Origin: Hydractinia symbiolongicarpus
Taxonomy: Eukaryota > Cnidaria > Hydrozoa > Anthoathecata > Hydractiniidae
Length of the DNA stretch: 64,000 nucleotides
Assembly (NCBI RefSeq): GCF_029227915.1
Contig: NC_079887.1
Location: 20,705,650 to 20,769,649, forward strand
Direction: 5' to 3'
Positions 20,587-32,646 of the stretch are shown piece by piece. The notes beneath the pieces are model-generated. The model was not told the DNA's origin. It ran no database searches and saw nothing but the letters and a program-made list of their open reading frames with translations. How positions within the stretch are numbered: position 1 is the first letter of the stretch; each line of letters opens with the position of its first letter. The translations under genes were made by a program, and so were the position numbers.

Positions 20587-21452
20587 ACGATATTGTCAGA
20601 TACTGTGGTTGAGAGATGTTTTTTGATGGAACTTAGATAATGCTAGACTACCATATGAGAAGTGGGAAGTTTCACAAAGATCGAATTGCAAAGTAGATTC
20701 AATATTTTGACAGGATGAAACTAGAAGTACCATTCGAATACACAAAAGATGGAATTCTAAAGTATAGCCACGGAAACTGTATATAGTTTTAATTTTTTTT
20801 TTACTTTCGTTTTATGATGGAATTTTAGAAAATGCTTTTAATATTTTAGAACTTTAATTACTACCATTAGTATTTCACAACGATATACTTTATCTCGCTT
20901 ACCCATGTTTACCAATGTTCTTACTTCGCTTCACCTTGTTTTACCCTTGTTATTACCTCGCTCTCCTGGTAATGTGTTGTTACTTTTTACTCGCTTATTA
21001 TGCTATCGTCTTTTTTGAACGTAGTCACTGAACGTTTGCAGACCCTCCCAACTAATTTATGGAATGTGTGAGGTCACGTGTGTATCGTTGTTTTCATAGT
21101 AGTAAAATAGTACCATCCGAAATATGTGGACTAACTAGTAAAGGTAAAAATCACCTTCTGTTTCCACGTACTCTCCAAATTCTTAGGATGATAAAATTTT
21201 ACAAGTTTATTTATTAAGGTGTGACCGTGTATGACGCAATACGGTACAGTTTTACAAGAAGAATTTTAAGCGTCTGCTGGGCCTTCAATGTCCTTGTTAT
21301 GAAAAATGTGTTTTCATTCTATATGGTGCGGATACGTAAAATTTATCTTCTATGTTTTATGTTACTTTATATTGTAATTATTTATTAATTAATGGTTTTA
21401 TATTGTTTTATTGAAAGAAAGAAACATGATGTATATAGGTAGTGTGATACAT

Positions 21453-21514
21453 GTTTGTTTGTTTGTTTGTTTGTTTGTTTGTTTGTTTGTTTGTTTGTTT
21501 GTTTGTTTGTTTGT
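21453..21514. repeat. TTTG microsatellite
   Basis: About 15 uninterrupted GTTT units. A second, shorter tract of the same unit lies at 63411-63447. Confidence 0.95.
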
Positions 21515-21747
21515 ATTTCTTTTGTAAGATATATGTAAGAAAATGTAAATATATTATACACGTTTTTTTAATCTTGTTTCAACAAATTTATTGATTTATT
21601 TTGGTGCAGATAACAGACTTTAACAGATATATTGCACGAGCGGATAGATTTTTCGTTCCCGTCCTAGTACAACTTAATTAGTATATTTTTGGTAGAGTAT
21701 GTGATATGTGATTTTATTTTAATTTTTTTAGTCTTTCACTGTGATTA

Positions 21748-21753
21748 AATAAA
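21748..21753 (+). terminator. Candidate poly(A) signal of MAPKAPK5
   Basis: AATAAA 1.16 kb after the MAPKAPK5 stop and 160 bp before the WD40 gene. It is plausible only if the 3' UTR is long. Confidence 0.25.
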
Positions 21754-21911
21754 GTTAGGATATGTGGCATATTGCATCGAATGCGTAAATATTGTATGGC
21801 TGAATACTACAGAATATTATAAAGAATGAAGAAAGATTCCAGGAATAAGCCAAAATAATACATATGTTATATAGACTGTGTGTACATTGAGTGAATGAAA
21901 AATTACATTGA

Positions 21912-22991
21912 ATGAGTGAAGACAAACTTTGTGACCTTGACAAAGTGACTGTCAAGTCCTTTGTTGGTCACCATGACGACGTGTCATGCTGTGCTTTCAC
22001 TTCGGATTGGAAGTTACTCGCAACTGGAGCTGACGATGCAACTCTGCGACTTTGGGACATGATCGAAAATAAAGCTATTCATACCATGGCCGCACATACT
22101 AAGTCAATTAAATGTATTTGTTTTTCTTATAACAATGACAAAATAGCATCGGGAGGAGCTGATTGGTTGGTTTTTATTTGGGATGTGAAGACAGGGATCT
22201 TATTACAAACTTTGAAAGGTCACGTGTCGAGTGTTGAAAGCGTGTGCTTTTCCAGAAGTGCGCTGTTTGTTTGCAGTGGCTCATGGGATTACACTGCTGT
22301 ATTATGGGAATTAAAAAGTGGTTGTCCATTGCGAATACTGGATGATCATAAGAGTGTTGTGCAGTGCTGTTGTTTTTCGCATAATGGCGACCTACTTGCT
22401 ACAGGGTCATGGGATTACAAGATTCTCTTGTACGATATAAAAGAATACACTGAAATCAGTCGATCCCACGATGTTGAATCCAGTGAAATGACCAGCTACC
22501 ACGATGTTGAATCCAGTGAAATCACTAGCTCCCACGATGTTGAATCCAGTGAAATGACCCACTGCCATGATGTTGAACGATGTGTATCAAGATTGGAACT
22601 AACTTCAGTCAAGCGTAACAAACGTTCTCAAAAGGCCATGGTGCTAAAATATCACACAAGTAATATCAAAGCTGTATCGTTCTCCTGTCAAAATTTGCTG
22701 GCGTCAGCTTCTTGGGATTGTAATTTATGTATTTGGGACACTAAGAAAGGTGTTTGTTTGCATGTTTTAAGTGGCCATCTTGGATTTGTGCAGGCGTGTG
22801 TTTTCTCTCTTAGCGGCTTCTTTTTAGCGTCTGCGTCGGATGATGAAACCGTGAAAATATGGGATGTAGAGACAGGCCAACTTTTGAAGACTTTGGAAGC
22901 GTACACTGATGAAATACATCAACTGTCGTTCACTGAAGATGGTAAGCTTCTGTCATCAGGACCTCAACAGGTGTCACTGTGTTTATACTGA
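21912..22991 (+). CDS. WD40-repeat protein, WDR38-like, intronless
   Basis: A single open frame of 359 codons. WD40 repeats form a beta-propeller that scaffolds protein complexes. Repeat signatures with closing WD or WE dipeptides: LRLWDM, VFIWDV, AVLWEL, ILLYDI, LCIWDT and VKIWDV, so about seven blades. The segment HTSNIKAVSFSCQNLLASAS, followed by WDCNLCIWD, resembles human WDR38, as does the overall length (human about 314). Between blades four and five, around residues 186-223, an 11-residue unit (HDVESSEMTSY) is repeated three times plus a partial copy, which accounts for the extra length. The gene has no introns although its neighbours have many, so a retrocopy origin is possible. The start at 21912 leaves a short leader before the first repeat. 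The WDR38 name is by eye; other propeller families remain possible. Confidence 0.8.
   Translation: MSEDKLCDLDKVTVKSFVGHHDDVSCCAFTSDWKLLATGADDATLRLWDMIENKAIHTMAAHTKSIKCICFSYNNDKIASGGADWLVFIWDVKTGILLQTLKGHVSSVESVCFSRSALFVCSGSWDYTAVLWELKSGCPLRILDDHKSVVQCCCFSHNGDLLATGSWDYKILLYDIKEYTEISRSHDVESSEMTSYHDVESSEITSSHDVESSEMTHCHDVERCVSRLELTSVKRNKRSQKAMVLKYHTSNIKAVSFSCQNLLASASWDCNLCIWDTKKGVCLHVLSGHLGFVQACVFSLSGFFLASASDDETVKIWDVETGQLLKTLEAYTDEIHQLSFTEDGKLLSSGPQQVSLCLY
22467..22580 (+). repeat. In-frame 33-bp coding minisatellite
   Basis: Three near-identical 33-bp units and a 15-bp partial unit, each coding HDVESSE plus four variable residues. Differences between units are few, so the expansion is recent. 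It lies in a loop between WD40 blades. Confidence 0.95.
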
Positions 22992-23031
22992 TGTCCACGT
23001 GACTTAGATGAAGTGTCACATTACTTTAAAC

Positions 23032-23037
23032 AATAAA
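23032..23037 (+). terminator. Poly(A) signal of the WD40 gene
   Basis: AATAAA 41 bp after the stop codon of the intronless WD40 gene. Confidence 0.65.
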
Positions 23038-23040
23038 GCA

Positions 23041-24720
23041 GTTTTTATCTGTATATTATGGTTTAAAGCTACTTTCGTCGTGACATCATTTCACGTGATG
23101 TTTGGGGAGTGGTATTTTAATATTTTTTCAAAGTTCTGGAAAAGCCGATCATGTATTTATATAATTTGTTAAAGGATCAAAACAAATGTTGATTTTTGTA
23201 ACATTTACACGTACCGCGGGGTTGTGTGTTTTTAAATTCACGCACATAAACAATGTTTCCATGTTTTTTTTCTTACATTTAATAGAGAGGAAACGTAATG
23301 CAGTTGTGTCAAAGATGTCTGATACTTTAAAATATTTTCCTACACTGTTCTTAACTTGTTTTTTAATATGGAAACATTTTGTTCACACATAAGTTACTTG
23401 TGTTTTTATCGTTTAAATTTTTGTATTTATTTTTTTATTTATTATGAAGAAAGTTTCTGAGAAATAATTATTCATCTAACTTGATTTAACAAAACCACAC
23501 ACTAAGTGTTGTTGCGTTCCCAAGAAATAATTTCAAGTTGTTATGTTTTTCTGAAAACTGAAAGTAGCATGGTTACTATCAGATGTTTCATTAAATGTCA
23601 AGTACTTATCCGGGGGTGGTTAATTTTTTTGTGTCTGTATTTTTTTGTGTATATATTATTTATAGGATATATTTGACTTTTCAAAACATGACAGATATAG
23701 TTAATGTTCGAATTTCCTGTCACCAAAAGATTTATTTATTTAAATTTGTACCTTAAAAACTTTTAGAACAAAGTGTTTTTTAAGATCATACCCCTGGTTT
23801 CACTTGTAATATTGATCTGTTATTCATAACTGCAAATACGAAAGTTGTTTATTTGTAGAAAGTTTACTTCTGCTGTTTTTAAAAATTAGATGGATGTTAT
23901 GTTCGTATCTGTTTACATAAATGTGGAGTTTTTTTAAGTAATTTTTGTCGCGCCAATTTGTTAGCTTTCGTGGATATAGTACTGCTACTCACAAATTGTT
24001 GATATCCTGAAAGCAGTGAACATATCAATTTTTTATTTACACGCTCTTGATGAGTACTGGGAAAGAAGTTGTTGTTGTTGTTGCGTCGTAACATGGCGTG
24101 CTTAGGTCTACTTTGTTTTATCTAATTATATTTTGTTTTGTTTTTACGTTTTGGTAATAATTGTATATATTCGAATTTCTTACAACTTTCAGAGAAGTGT
24201 GCGATACAAAAGTTGATGTTTTGAGATTTCAAAAGATGTTTTTATTTATTTATTGGTATATGTAAAAACGCAAAGTCAATCAAATATTTGAAATCAGATT
24301 AAGTTATTTTTAAAATTTATTGTTTCCGCAGAGGAATTTATTTAGTTAGTTCTCCCTCGTTGATAAAAATTAGTGTTGCTATGCTACGGAGGGAGATTGC
24401 CTTCTTTCAGACATGGTGGCTAAACTTTGATGACGCTACTTATCACTGACGTCACCATTACGCTGAGCGGTGGCAAATAATAGATTTCGTTGATTTTGTG
24501 ACCCAGTTTTATTTAGGTTTTCAAATATCATGTTAAATATTTGCTGATAGCTTTTATTTCAAGTGTTCACTCACTGGAATGTCGAAAATAGCTGAAAAAG
24601 TGAAGAAAATGTTAGGAAAAAGAGAGTTGGTATTGAGTGGGCAGTCTGAAGTTGTAAAATAGTCTCAAAGTTGTTTCTTTGTAAAGTAAAATTTTTAATT
24701 ATAGTTATAAAAAGCGTAAC
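23041..24720. other. Spacer before DENND3 with a CRE palindrome
   Basis: No gene seen. A perfect CRE-like palindrome TGACGTCA is at 24447-24454, 267 bp upstream of the DENND3 start codon. The rest is AT-rich without structure that I can name. Confidence 0.45.
24447..24454. promoter_or_regulatory. CRE-like site upstream of DENND3
   Basis: TGACGTCA is the consensus for CREB/ATF factors. Position upstream of a gene start is suggestive only, since an 8-mer can occur by chance. Confidence 0.3.
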
Positions 24721-27700
24721 ATGCCGAAACTTAAAAATACGCTGGTTGATGCCTGCGTAGTGGTTGGTGTGGACCAAAACACTGAATTGATTCACATGTC
24801 AGGCGGCCCGCTTATGAATGCTGAACATCATGAAAAATACGGGCCGTATAAACAGAACGTGCTTGCCGTGTTCACAGAAAATGTAGCTTATTTTCCAGAA
24901 TCAACTGTGCAGATTGAAGGTAAATTTTTTTTCTGTTTAAATATTTATTGAGGTTGAGGTCGGCATATCCGCCCTCCATCGTTTAACCCGAATACGTTCT
25001 CCATCGTTTAGCCCGTATAAGATTGTTTTTCTATCTTTATTTTTATTTCTTTGTTTTTTTATTTGTCGTGCGAATTTCTTGAAATTCAAAACGTGTTTCA
25101 CACCAGGTAAGCGCCTCTTTTGCAGATTAAAAAGATTCGCAATATGCATCCCTCTTTGTTATTTGAAGCGTAACCAAGTAAGATTTTTTCGATTGTATCG
25201 ATCCTTCTAACTTTATATTATCACGTCTTTCTAGGTGAACCATTTTATGAAGACACACAAGTGATTTGTCCAAAGGCTATCACTCCCGAGGAGGGATTAT
25301 CTACATCCACTGCAGGTTACCGCAGATCTGTTTCTTATAAACCAGATGCAAAAAGAGTTTTACCCTTCTCCACAGAGGTTATTCAGAGCTTGCCCACTTT
25401 TTGCTTTCCATCAGGAGGTTATGTGTTTAAGAAACCTCAAGCACCAGAAGTTTCATACCTAGTGCTGACGAACATGGAGGGAGAGAGAACGTATTCAGTG
25501 TGCATTACATGCACACGTCCTTTGATGACCGTTGAAAGTGTGGATGAAAAGGGAAAGTTTTCACTTTCGAATGCGAATGTATCTGACTCAGCATTTTGTA
25601 CACAGGGAAAAATGACCATTGTTTACGTACCTATGTGCATCTGTTTGGTATCATTGTACCCATATATCAATGTGATGAAGGACTGCTTGTCCTCGTTTTT
25701 ACCACAAATTACCGCTGACTCGTCAAACTTTTGGAGATCGTTTATGAAATTATCCAACATTGTTACATCGATTCCAGTACCTCCAGCTGGCCCACTTGCT
25801 ATTAAATTTTCTTTGTTTGGATGCTGCCATACCGTTTATCCGGCAGACGAAGCTGATCGACGTGTTGTTGATATAGACCTACATATTCCACTGTTGATAT
25901 TTAACGCGGAAACAATAGTAAAAGTGATTACGTGCTTGCTTACCCAGCAACGCATGGTGTTTATGTCTTCGTCTTATTCTTTACTAACGCTAGTAATCGA
26001 GACATTTTTGACATATATAGATCCTATAAAATGGCGTTTGACATACGTGCCTGTTTTACCGAACAGTCTAGGAGACTTAATCGAAGCTCCTGGTCCGTTC
26101 ATTATGGGCGTTCACAGCTCTTTAAAATGTCAAGTGAAACTAGTTCGTAAGCAGCCAGAGACGCCCAGTATAGTGCTTGTCAATATTGACAAAGGAGAGA
26201 TCGACTACGGTGAGAATAATAATGTTCCGCCCATGCCTGATATTGTGGCCCAGTCTCTTTTAGTGCGTCTAAAGAAAGCATCGCCACACTTTGATTTAAA
26301 GCTTATATCGATGCCTTCTGTATTTTCATACGAAACTCTTATGATGCAAAGGCTGAATCTGGTAGAAGATTTAAAGGCCGAAATTAAAGATACCTTCTTA
26401 GATATGCTTGTGAGTTTGTTTGGCGATATTTTTAATCACATGAATTTCGGAGAACGATTTTTCGATAAAGATGCGTATCTTCAGTCGAGACACGATGATG
26501 AACGCTCGTTTTTTATCGAAGTCATTTCGTCTGATTCGTTTGAGCGATTCGTGGAGGAGCGAATGGAAAATCATGAACGTAGAGATGCGTTCGCGATGTT
26601 GGGTGAACGAATCGCTTCGCAACGAAAATCCCCATCTCGCAGTCGAAGCTCGTCGATAATTCAACACATCAAGCATTCGGCAAATATTTCCCCGATATTC
26701 AATCGAAAAACTGATTTTTTTACAATACCATTGTTTCTTGACGAAAGCATATCGAGTGATAGTTATTTTCGTATATACTTGAGCAGTTTAACACAACATT
26801 TGGAAAAAATCGATAGCAAATCGATAACTTTAAAGGCCTCCTACTTGTATATGCGAGGATTCGCGCATATTGCGTGTGGCCAACCGATCGATGGGTTGCG
26901 AGATTTTCATTCGCTCTACTCGTCGGCGCCTGAGCTGTTTCCAAAGGAGTACGCAGCTGAAGTAGTTAGTAATCTATCGCCGAAAGATTTAGATCAGCTT
27001 CAACGAGAAGCCTTTTATAAGCAAACAGTGATGTTCCGCACGTTTACCAACAAAGAAGAAATCGATCGAAAACGAAACGGGTCGAGAAAGTTACCAACAG
27101 GTCCGATCAATCGACACGAATTCACGAAACGCGTTAAAACGCTTAAAATTGCGGTCAGTTCAGATTTAATCGACTGGTTGTTTGATACGCTAACGACAGA
27201 TGGAGAATATATATATCCACATCAATTTACCCTATTGTATAAAGTGTATTCTGATATCGATAAACACTCGGAAAATCGAGAAGTATCGGGTGTGCGTATT
27301 AAAACGAACGATCGAATCCTGCACGTTTCATCTTTGATTAGTAGTATTTTTGGTATGGGACGTCTCGTGTTAACATCAAATAAATTGTTTTTTGTTCGCG
27401 ATGGCGCGAGAGAATATTTGTTGATAACACCATTATGTGACATCAAAGAGATCATAAAATACCAGCACTCATCCGTTTTTTGGACTGGTGTGCAAGCATT
27501 AAGAATCATTAATAGTGGTAAGAATCTCTCATCATATTTTCTCAATCTTGGACTGAGTAGACTTTTTTTTGTATTCTACTTAGTAACATGTTTTTGAGAT
27601 AATCCCGAAAATGAACCTAAATGAACTCTTTCTCCAACGAACTTGTAATAAATTTTTGCCTTTATCTGCTTTATTTGTACACCATCTTTTATGCCAATTT

Positions 27701-29613
27701 TTAATACAAAAATTGTGGAACGGCGATCTTGAATGAAAATCTTTTTATGTTTCGCGTTATTTCAAAAAATTCAAAAATTCTTTTTATGTAAAAAAATATT
27801 CTTTTATATTTTACAGACCGCAATATACCTCCTTGTTATGCTTGCTTAAAAGAAGAAAGAGATGTGTGGTTGTTGTTTTTAAACGAAATGACTGCCGCTC
27901 ATAAATCATCTATAGCAATGAGAGATCCTAAAATGGTAGATCTAGCTGTGAATAATGTCCTTGTTGCGCGTGCCCTACTAGAAATGAATGTACCGCCTAA
28001 GACGGTAGAAGGTAGGTTTGAACAGCAAATTTGATATTTTTAATAGCAAAGTTAACATTTTTTATGGCGAAGTTGATATTTTTAATAAAAAAGTTGATAT
28101 TTTTAATAGAAAAGTTGACATTTTTAATACCGAAGCTGACATTTAAAGCGACAGGGAAGCGAAAAGATTTTTTTTAATCTACACATTTCCATCCCAGGTG
28201 GTTGTTTCTTTTTGAAACGAAAAGCTGCTGAATGCGAAGGTTTATCAGAAGAAACAAAAGAAGCGTTGGAGATGCGCCTTGACCCATGCGTGCGTGAGGC
28301 AAAACGCACGACAGTCATGAGTATCGCCTATGTACCAGGTAATACTGCGTTGAACGAATCTGCGTCATTGTGGTGCGGAATGGGATCGGGAGCCATTATG
28401 GTTTATGAGACGGATAAGTGGAACTGTGTATCGGAATTAAGGTCAGTCACAATATCACTAACAAAACAATTGTGAAATGTATAAAATAATTATACTCTAA
28501 AAATTATTTTTTCTTTAAACACCAATCTTATATTGGATTACCACGTATACAAAACAAGAGTTTATTTCAACATGTGTTTTCATGTACACTGTTCACGGAA
28601 TAATTGTTTATTTATAGGTACGCAAAAAACCGAATAAGTTGTCTGAATCTCGTGGGTAGCAATCAAATCTGGGCTGGCTCTTTTGATTCTGTTATATACG
28701 TCATCAATACGGAAACCCGAAAATCCGAACAGCAGTTGCAAAATCATACGGATTTTGTATCGGATATTATTACACAAGTTAAAACAGGTTTGTTTTACTC
28801 TATAATTCTAACCGTTTTAAAAAAAATATGGCTATGGTATGCTTTTTACCTGCAAGAATGTGTGCGCTTGTATTTATTCTCTTCTTGCTAGATCCAATCT
28901 CTGAGAGGAAGACTGTTGTATGGAGTTCGAGCTACAATGGTCAGATTGTTTGTTGGGACCCAGAAACACGAGAAGCGATCAACTCGTTAATGTTAAAAAA
29001 AGTCCGCACGCTGTCACAAATCATACTGGTGAACGACACGAGCTTGTGGTGCGTTACAAGCGATAAAATTTTAATCGTTGATATTTCGTCAAGGGAATGT
29101 CCCGTGCTACAAAAGCTTATTGTATACGACGATTACCAAATGCCTGTTCTGCTAGAATATGCATTAAAAGTAAGTCCCACTGAAATCTGGGTTGGCTCGA
29201 AATCTAAAGGAGGGCTGTACGTTTGGAATACCAAGAAGCTTACGCATGAAACAGTGCAGCTGGAGAACAGCATTCAAATTTGTAGTATGGTGGTCGCACA
29301 AGGAAGTATATGGATAGGTAACAAAGACGGTAAAGTTGTCTTACTTACTCCAGACACGAGGAAGATCGAACGCGAATTACACGCGCATACCGATTTGGTG
29401 AAAAGTATGTGTGAAACGCGGGAAGGTCACGTGATAACCGGCTCGTCGTCGAAGGAGGGAAAGGTTTGCGTTTGGAATTCCATGATGGGCTTTGAAGTTA
29501 TCGACGGTAAGATGAGGCGCGTCAATAAAAAAGCGTATGATTCTATTCGAGAAGATTATGAATTTGTCGATCGGAAGTCCAAACTTCCAGAACCGATCGA
29601 ACATTTCAAGTGA
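24721..29613 (+). CDS. DENND3: DENN and WD40 protein DENND3, 6 exons
   Basis: Exons 24721-24919, 25235-27517, 27817-28011, 28198-28441, 28618-28787 and 28892-29613 join in phase to 1270 residues (human about 1200-1280). DENND3 is a guanine nucleotide exchange factor for Rab12 linked to autophagy and endosome traffic. The upstream DENN part has LPTFCFPSGG (near residue 122). The core DENN domain (about 283-365) has HIPLLIFNAETIVKVITCLL and QQRMVFMSSS, then APGPFIMGVH. The downstream DENN part (about 455-510) has MLVSLFGDIFNHM. A PH-like module follows at about 715-845 (LHVSSLISSIFGMGRLVLTS). The last third is a WD40 propeller with blades such as IWAGSFDSVIYVIN, IWVGSKSKGGLYVW and SSKEGKVCVWNS. 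Most of the protein sits in one 2.3-kb exon. Codon use in that exon is less AT-rich than in the neighbouring introns, as expected for coding DNA. Confidence 0.93.
28027..28143. repeat. 21-bp tandem repeat in DENND3 intron 4
   Basis: About five units of the form AAGTTGATATTTTTAATA plus three variable bases, with a few substitutions. They end about 55 bp before the exon 4 acceptor. Confidence 0.8.
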
Positions 29614-30960
29614 ACTTCCCATTGATCCAAGAAGTAATACTTATTCACCCACGAGTAAAACACATGTCATAAGTGAAACACGTGATAGATATGTTTACCT
29701 TCTCTTAATGTGTTTGTTGTTGTGTTGTGTGTGTCAAGCATGAAAGCGACGACGTATTAAAAGGCTCTACTGCCCTTATTTTCGCTATTTGTAGAACCTA
29801 TTGTTCAATTTTTCGCGATATTTTATACTCAAGAAAGCTTGCTACAGTTTAAATTGTTTAGTTTCTTCACTGCACGTGCAGTTCTTTCGGCTTAAAGTTA
29901 CTAAACCTTACGTAACTACAAGTCTAATCGTCAAAAGAATTGTTTTCCATTTGTAGATGTTAATTTTAATTATTTTAAATATTTTTTGATAACACTTTTC
30001 CATGTTATTTTTTAGTAATAATATTTCAAGAGAGTTTCGCGAGCGCAAGGCGAATCCTCTAACAGTCATAAGTGGTCCAAATATTTGTGAAAGTTTTTAT
30101 ATTTTTATAAAACACACTTCTTTTTTTAATAGGAAACATACTTTTTGGGTATGGATGTTTCTTAACTTTAAAAGGGTCAAGCCCATGTTCATACCCTTAA
30201 AGTTCTTTTTAGCAAGATCCCTGTCCATCTTTTAATTTACTTTTTTTAACTTCCTAAATATTTTGCGAGGTAACAGTACAAGTGAACTTTAAGTCTATAT
30301 TAGGTATAATCTCAGCCTCAAGTTAAGAAACATATTGTGATCTGTTTTAGTAAAACTTTTATTTTTTAAAAACCAATTTAAAAAAAGAAACATAGTACTG
30401 TGTTAGGACAGCCCCTAATTCTTGTTTAACTTCTGTACTGACTTTGTTTTCATAAAAAAAGGTTTTTCGCATTTGCGACACTTCACGTCCACAGCTTGTA
30501 TATTTGTACATCTGTAATCTGTACATCGGCCTTCAATCAATTTAGATTTTTTACATTAAAATGTACATAATTTTTTACCTCATTCCAGGAAATTAAAAAG
30601 ACACAAAATTAAACATCGTGAAATTTACATGAAAGGAAGTTAACGCGATTTAACGCGAATTTTTAAAATTTAAATCAAATTTGTGTCTCGTTAATTTTCT
30701 GGAATAAGGTTCATAGTTTTAAACTTCGCGCATTTGTATTACATAATTTGTATATAATTTATTTTTGGAATATAGTTCTACTTGATTTTGTTCCTCTTAA
30801 TGGAAGACTCAGTAATGGCCGGCATACGTTATGAAACTGCTAAAGCTAACAGTCTTGAAATTTGAAAGAAAAGTAACTGAAAACTACTGTTGGACAAATA
30901 AATTCATTGAGTTTATTAATATTGCGTTAGTTTCCGCCATAAGTTTAAATATTAAGGAAA
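29614..30960. other. DENND3 3' flank
   Basis: AT-rich, no gene seen. An AATAAA at 30897-30902 is the only canonical hexamer noticed on the + strand, 1.3 kb from the stop, so the true end of the transcript is unknown. Confidence 0.4.
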
Positions 30961-30973
30961 TAAATAGAAACAT

Positions 30974-31190
30974 ACATAGGTGAATATTTATCATAGCACA
31001 TCCGTATTTCATTCTCAACAGAGAATGCTTCACCCCAATCAGACCTCTGATCATGACGGGCGAGTATAATGCGTGTAAGTCAGGCAGTGAGCGCGATTCG
31101 ATCCGCGATCCCCAGAACTCGGAGCCGCAGGCGAGCCCACTACACTACGTGCGGCAGTATGTTAGTGATGAACAAAGTAGTTCTACAATA
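30974..31190 (-). mobile_element. tRNA-derived SINE, family E, with target duplication
   Basis: The element is flanked by a perfect 13-bp direct repeat TAAATAGAAACAT at 30961-30973 and 31191-31203, a clean target-site duplication. On the - strand it has an A-box-like TAGTGTAGTGGGCTCGCC and a B box GGATCGAATCG (about 31094-31104) with tRNA spacing, and then a tail that ends in GATAAATATTCAC. About 33 bp precede the tRNA-like head. The tail is repeated at 37233-37340. Confidence 0.75.
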
Positions 31191-31585
31191 TAAATAGAAA
31201 CATGTTTAAAATTTTAGCGCTAATTGTTTCTAGGAGAAATTCATCATCAGTTCGACACACTAATGAGCAGCAATTGTTAAGTGCGGAGTTACATTTGACG
31301 TTTTGAACAAAAGCTTTTCGGGAATAACATCGGCGATACAAAGTACTTTAACTTTATCTACACTGGATTTTTTATTAGTCAATGCTGGGTTACATTACGC
31401 AATAAACACAATCTATGCACTGAAAATGGAAGCTCGGAAAAGTCATAAACAAATTCCAACATACGGTCGGTTCAATATGGTTGATTTATAAAGTTAGAGG
31501 CAAGCTTTACACTTTTCTTACTCGGAAATTAGAGTTAGCACACATTTTAGGCCTATTATGGTATGTTGGCCAGTGCGAGTCATAC

Positions 31586-32016
31586 AGGGTTCAGAGTGGC
31601 TTATCAGAATATTTTTTCCTGAAGTTTCAATGAATACAGATGTTTTCCCTGGGAGACATCATGAAAAAGACCCTTTTTTTCCCTGAGTCTTTACACAAAG
31701 ATACTATTTTTCCCAGAGTTGTCCGAACTGAGAAAGAATGTTAAACAATACTGGAACTTACAAAACATATCATCTTTTTAATGCAGTAGCTTTCCAAAAC
31801 TATATGTTACAAAGTAAGAAAGTGAGAGAGTTGTAAATAGAATACAACAAAGTGTAACAAACAAAAAGAAATCCATATGTTCATTTAAGCTTTCTCTTTT
31901 TTAACTTCCCTGAGTTTTCCCTGACTTAGAAAAAGTTCTCTGAGTTTTCCAGGTTCACCCTGAGTTTTTCCAAAAAGTGTACTTTTTCCAGGTTTTCCAG
32001 AGTCACTCTGAACCCT
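31586..32016. mobile_element. hAT-like MITE, 431 bp
   Basis: Terminal inverted repeats AGGGTTCAGAGTG at the left and CACTCTGAACCCT at the right, flanked by a 7-bp direct repeat GTCATAC (31579-31585 and 32017-32023). No coding capacity. Both ends are rich in TTTTCCCTGAG-like motifs that may be subterminal transposase sites. The CAGGG-type end fits hAT elements. A one-base shift of the border would change the duplication length, so the superfamily is inferred. Confidence 0.7.
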
Positions 32017-32640
32017 GTCATACGTTTAACATGTCTGATTAATAAACGAGGGAGACAATTGCAATCTTTCTGGTGGAGTGCAAGTTGGTTTTCCACGCAA
32101 CAACTTGTTGAAGCCGGAGTTGCAACAACAAAAAATACGTCATTATGTTCCACAAAAATGTATAATAACATATTAACAATCAAATCTTAAATATTTCTAT
32201 GCTCTATATAATACAAAAACTTACACCATACCAAAAATATACACAAAAAGTTACTGTTCGTTTTATTAGCAAACTTTCAACCTAACTTCTTAATTGGTCG
32301 AAATGTTTCGTGTTGATCCCACTTAAGAAGTCGAATCAAGTGTTTTAAATTTTACAGAAAAGCCACATGGTTAGCAGTTACACAAATAGTTTATTGTAAA
32401 AACATGCACAATATTTTGACATTCCAACAGAATATGGTTGAAATAGCTACTCAGTTCCACGCAACATGGTTTGATATTTTGTTGCGTTTTATTTTTCTTG
32501 TTACAAAGCAAGTTGTTTTTAAAATATACACACGATTATTGCTAGTTCAAAATGTTAGAAAAGTACACTTTACCGTTTGGCCATGGACGTATAAAAGACA
32601 AAAATTCCCTTTTTATCCTATATAAATAAATAAATTCACA

Positions 32641-32646
32641 TTTATT
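32641..32646 (-). terminator. Candidate poly(A) signal overlapping the TP53I13 stop
   Basis: On the - strand the stop TAA is immediately followed by TAA ATG, so an AATAAA overlaps the stop codon. If used, the 3' UTR would be extremely short. A more distal signal is also possible. Confidence 0.3.

Larger units (their letters stand above)
20587..21911. other. MAPKAPK5 3' UTR and spacer
   Basis: No coding signal. It contains a long TTTG microsatellite and a candidate AATAAA. The 3' UTR of MAPKAPK5 and the promoter of the WD40 gene must share this 1.3 kb. Confidence 0.5.

Noticed and set aside
26398-27545. Antisense open frames over DENND3 exon 2
   Set aside because: Shadows of a real coding exon on the other strand.
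31303-31491. 62-codon open frame
   Set aside because: No recognisable motif; lies in repeat-rich spacer; likely chance.
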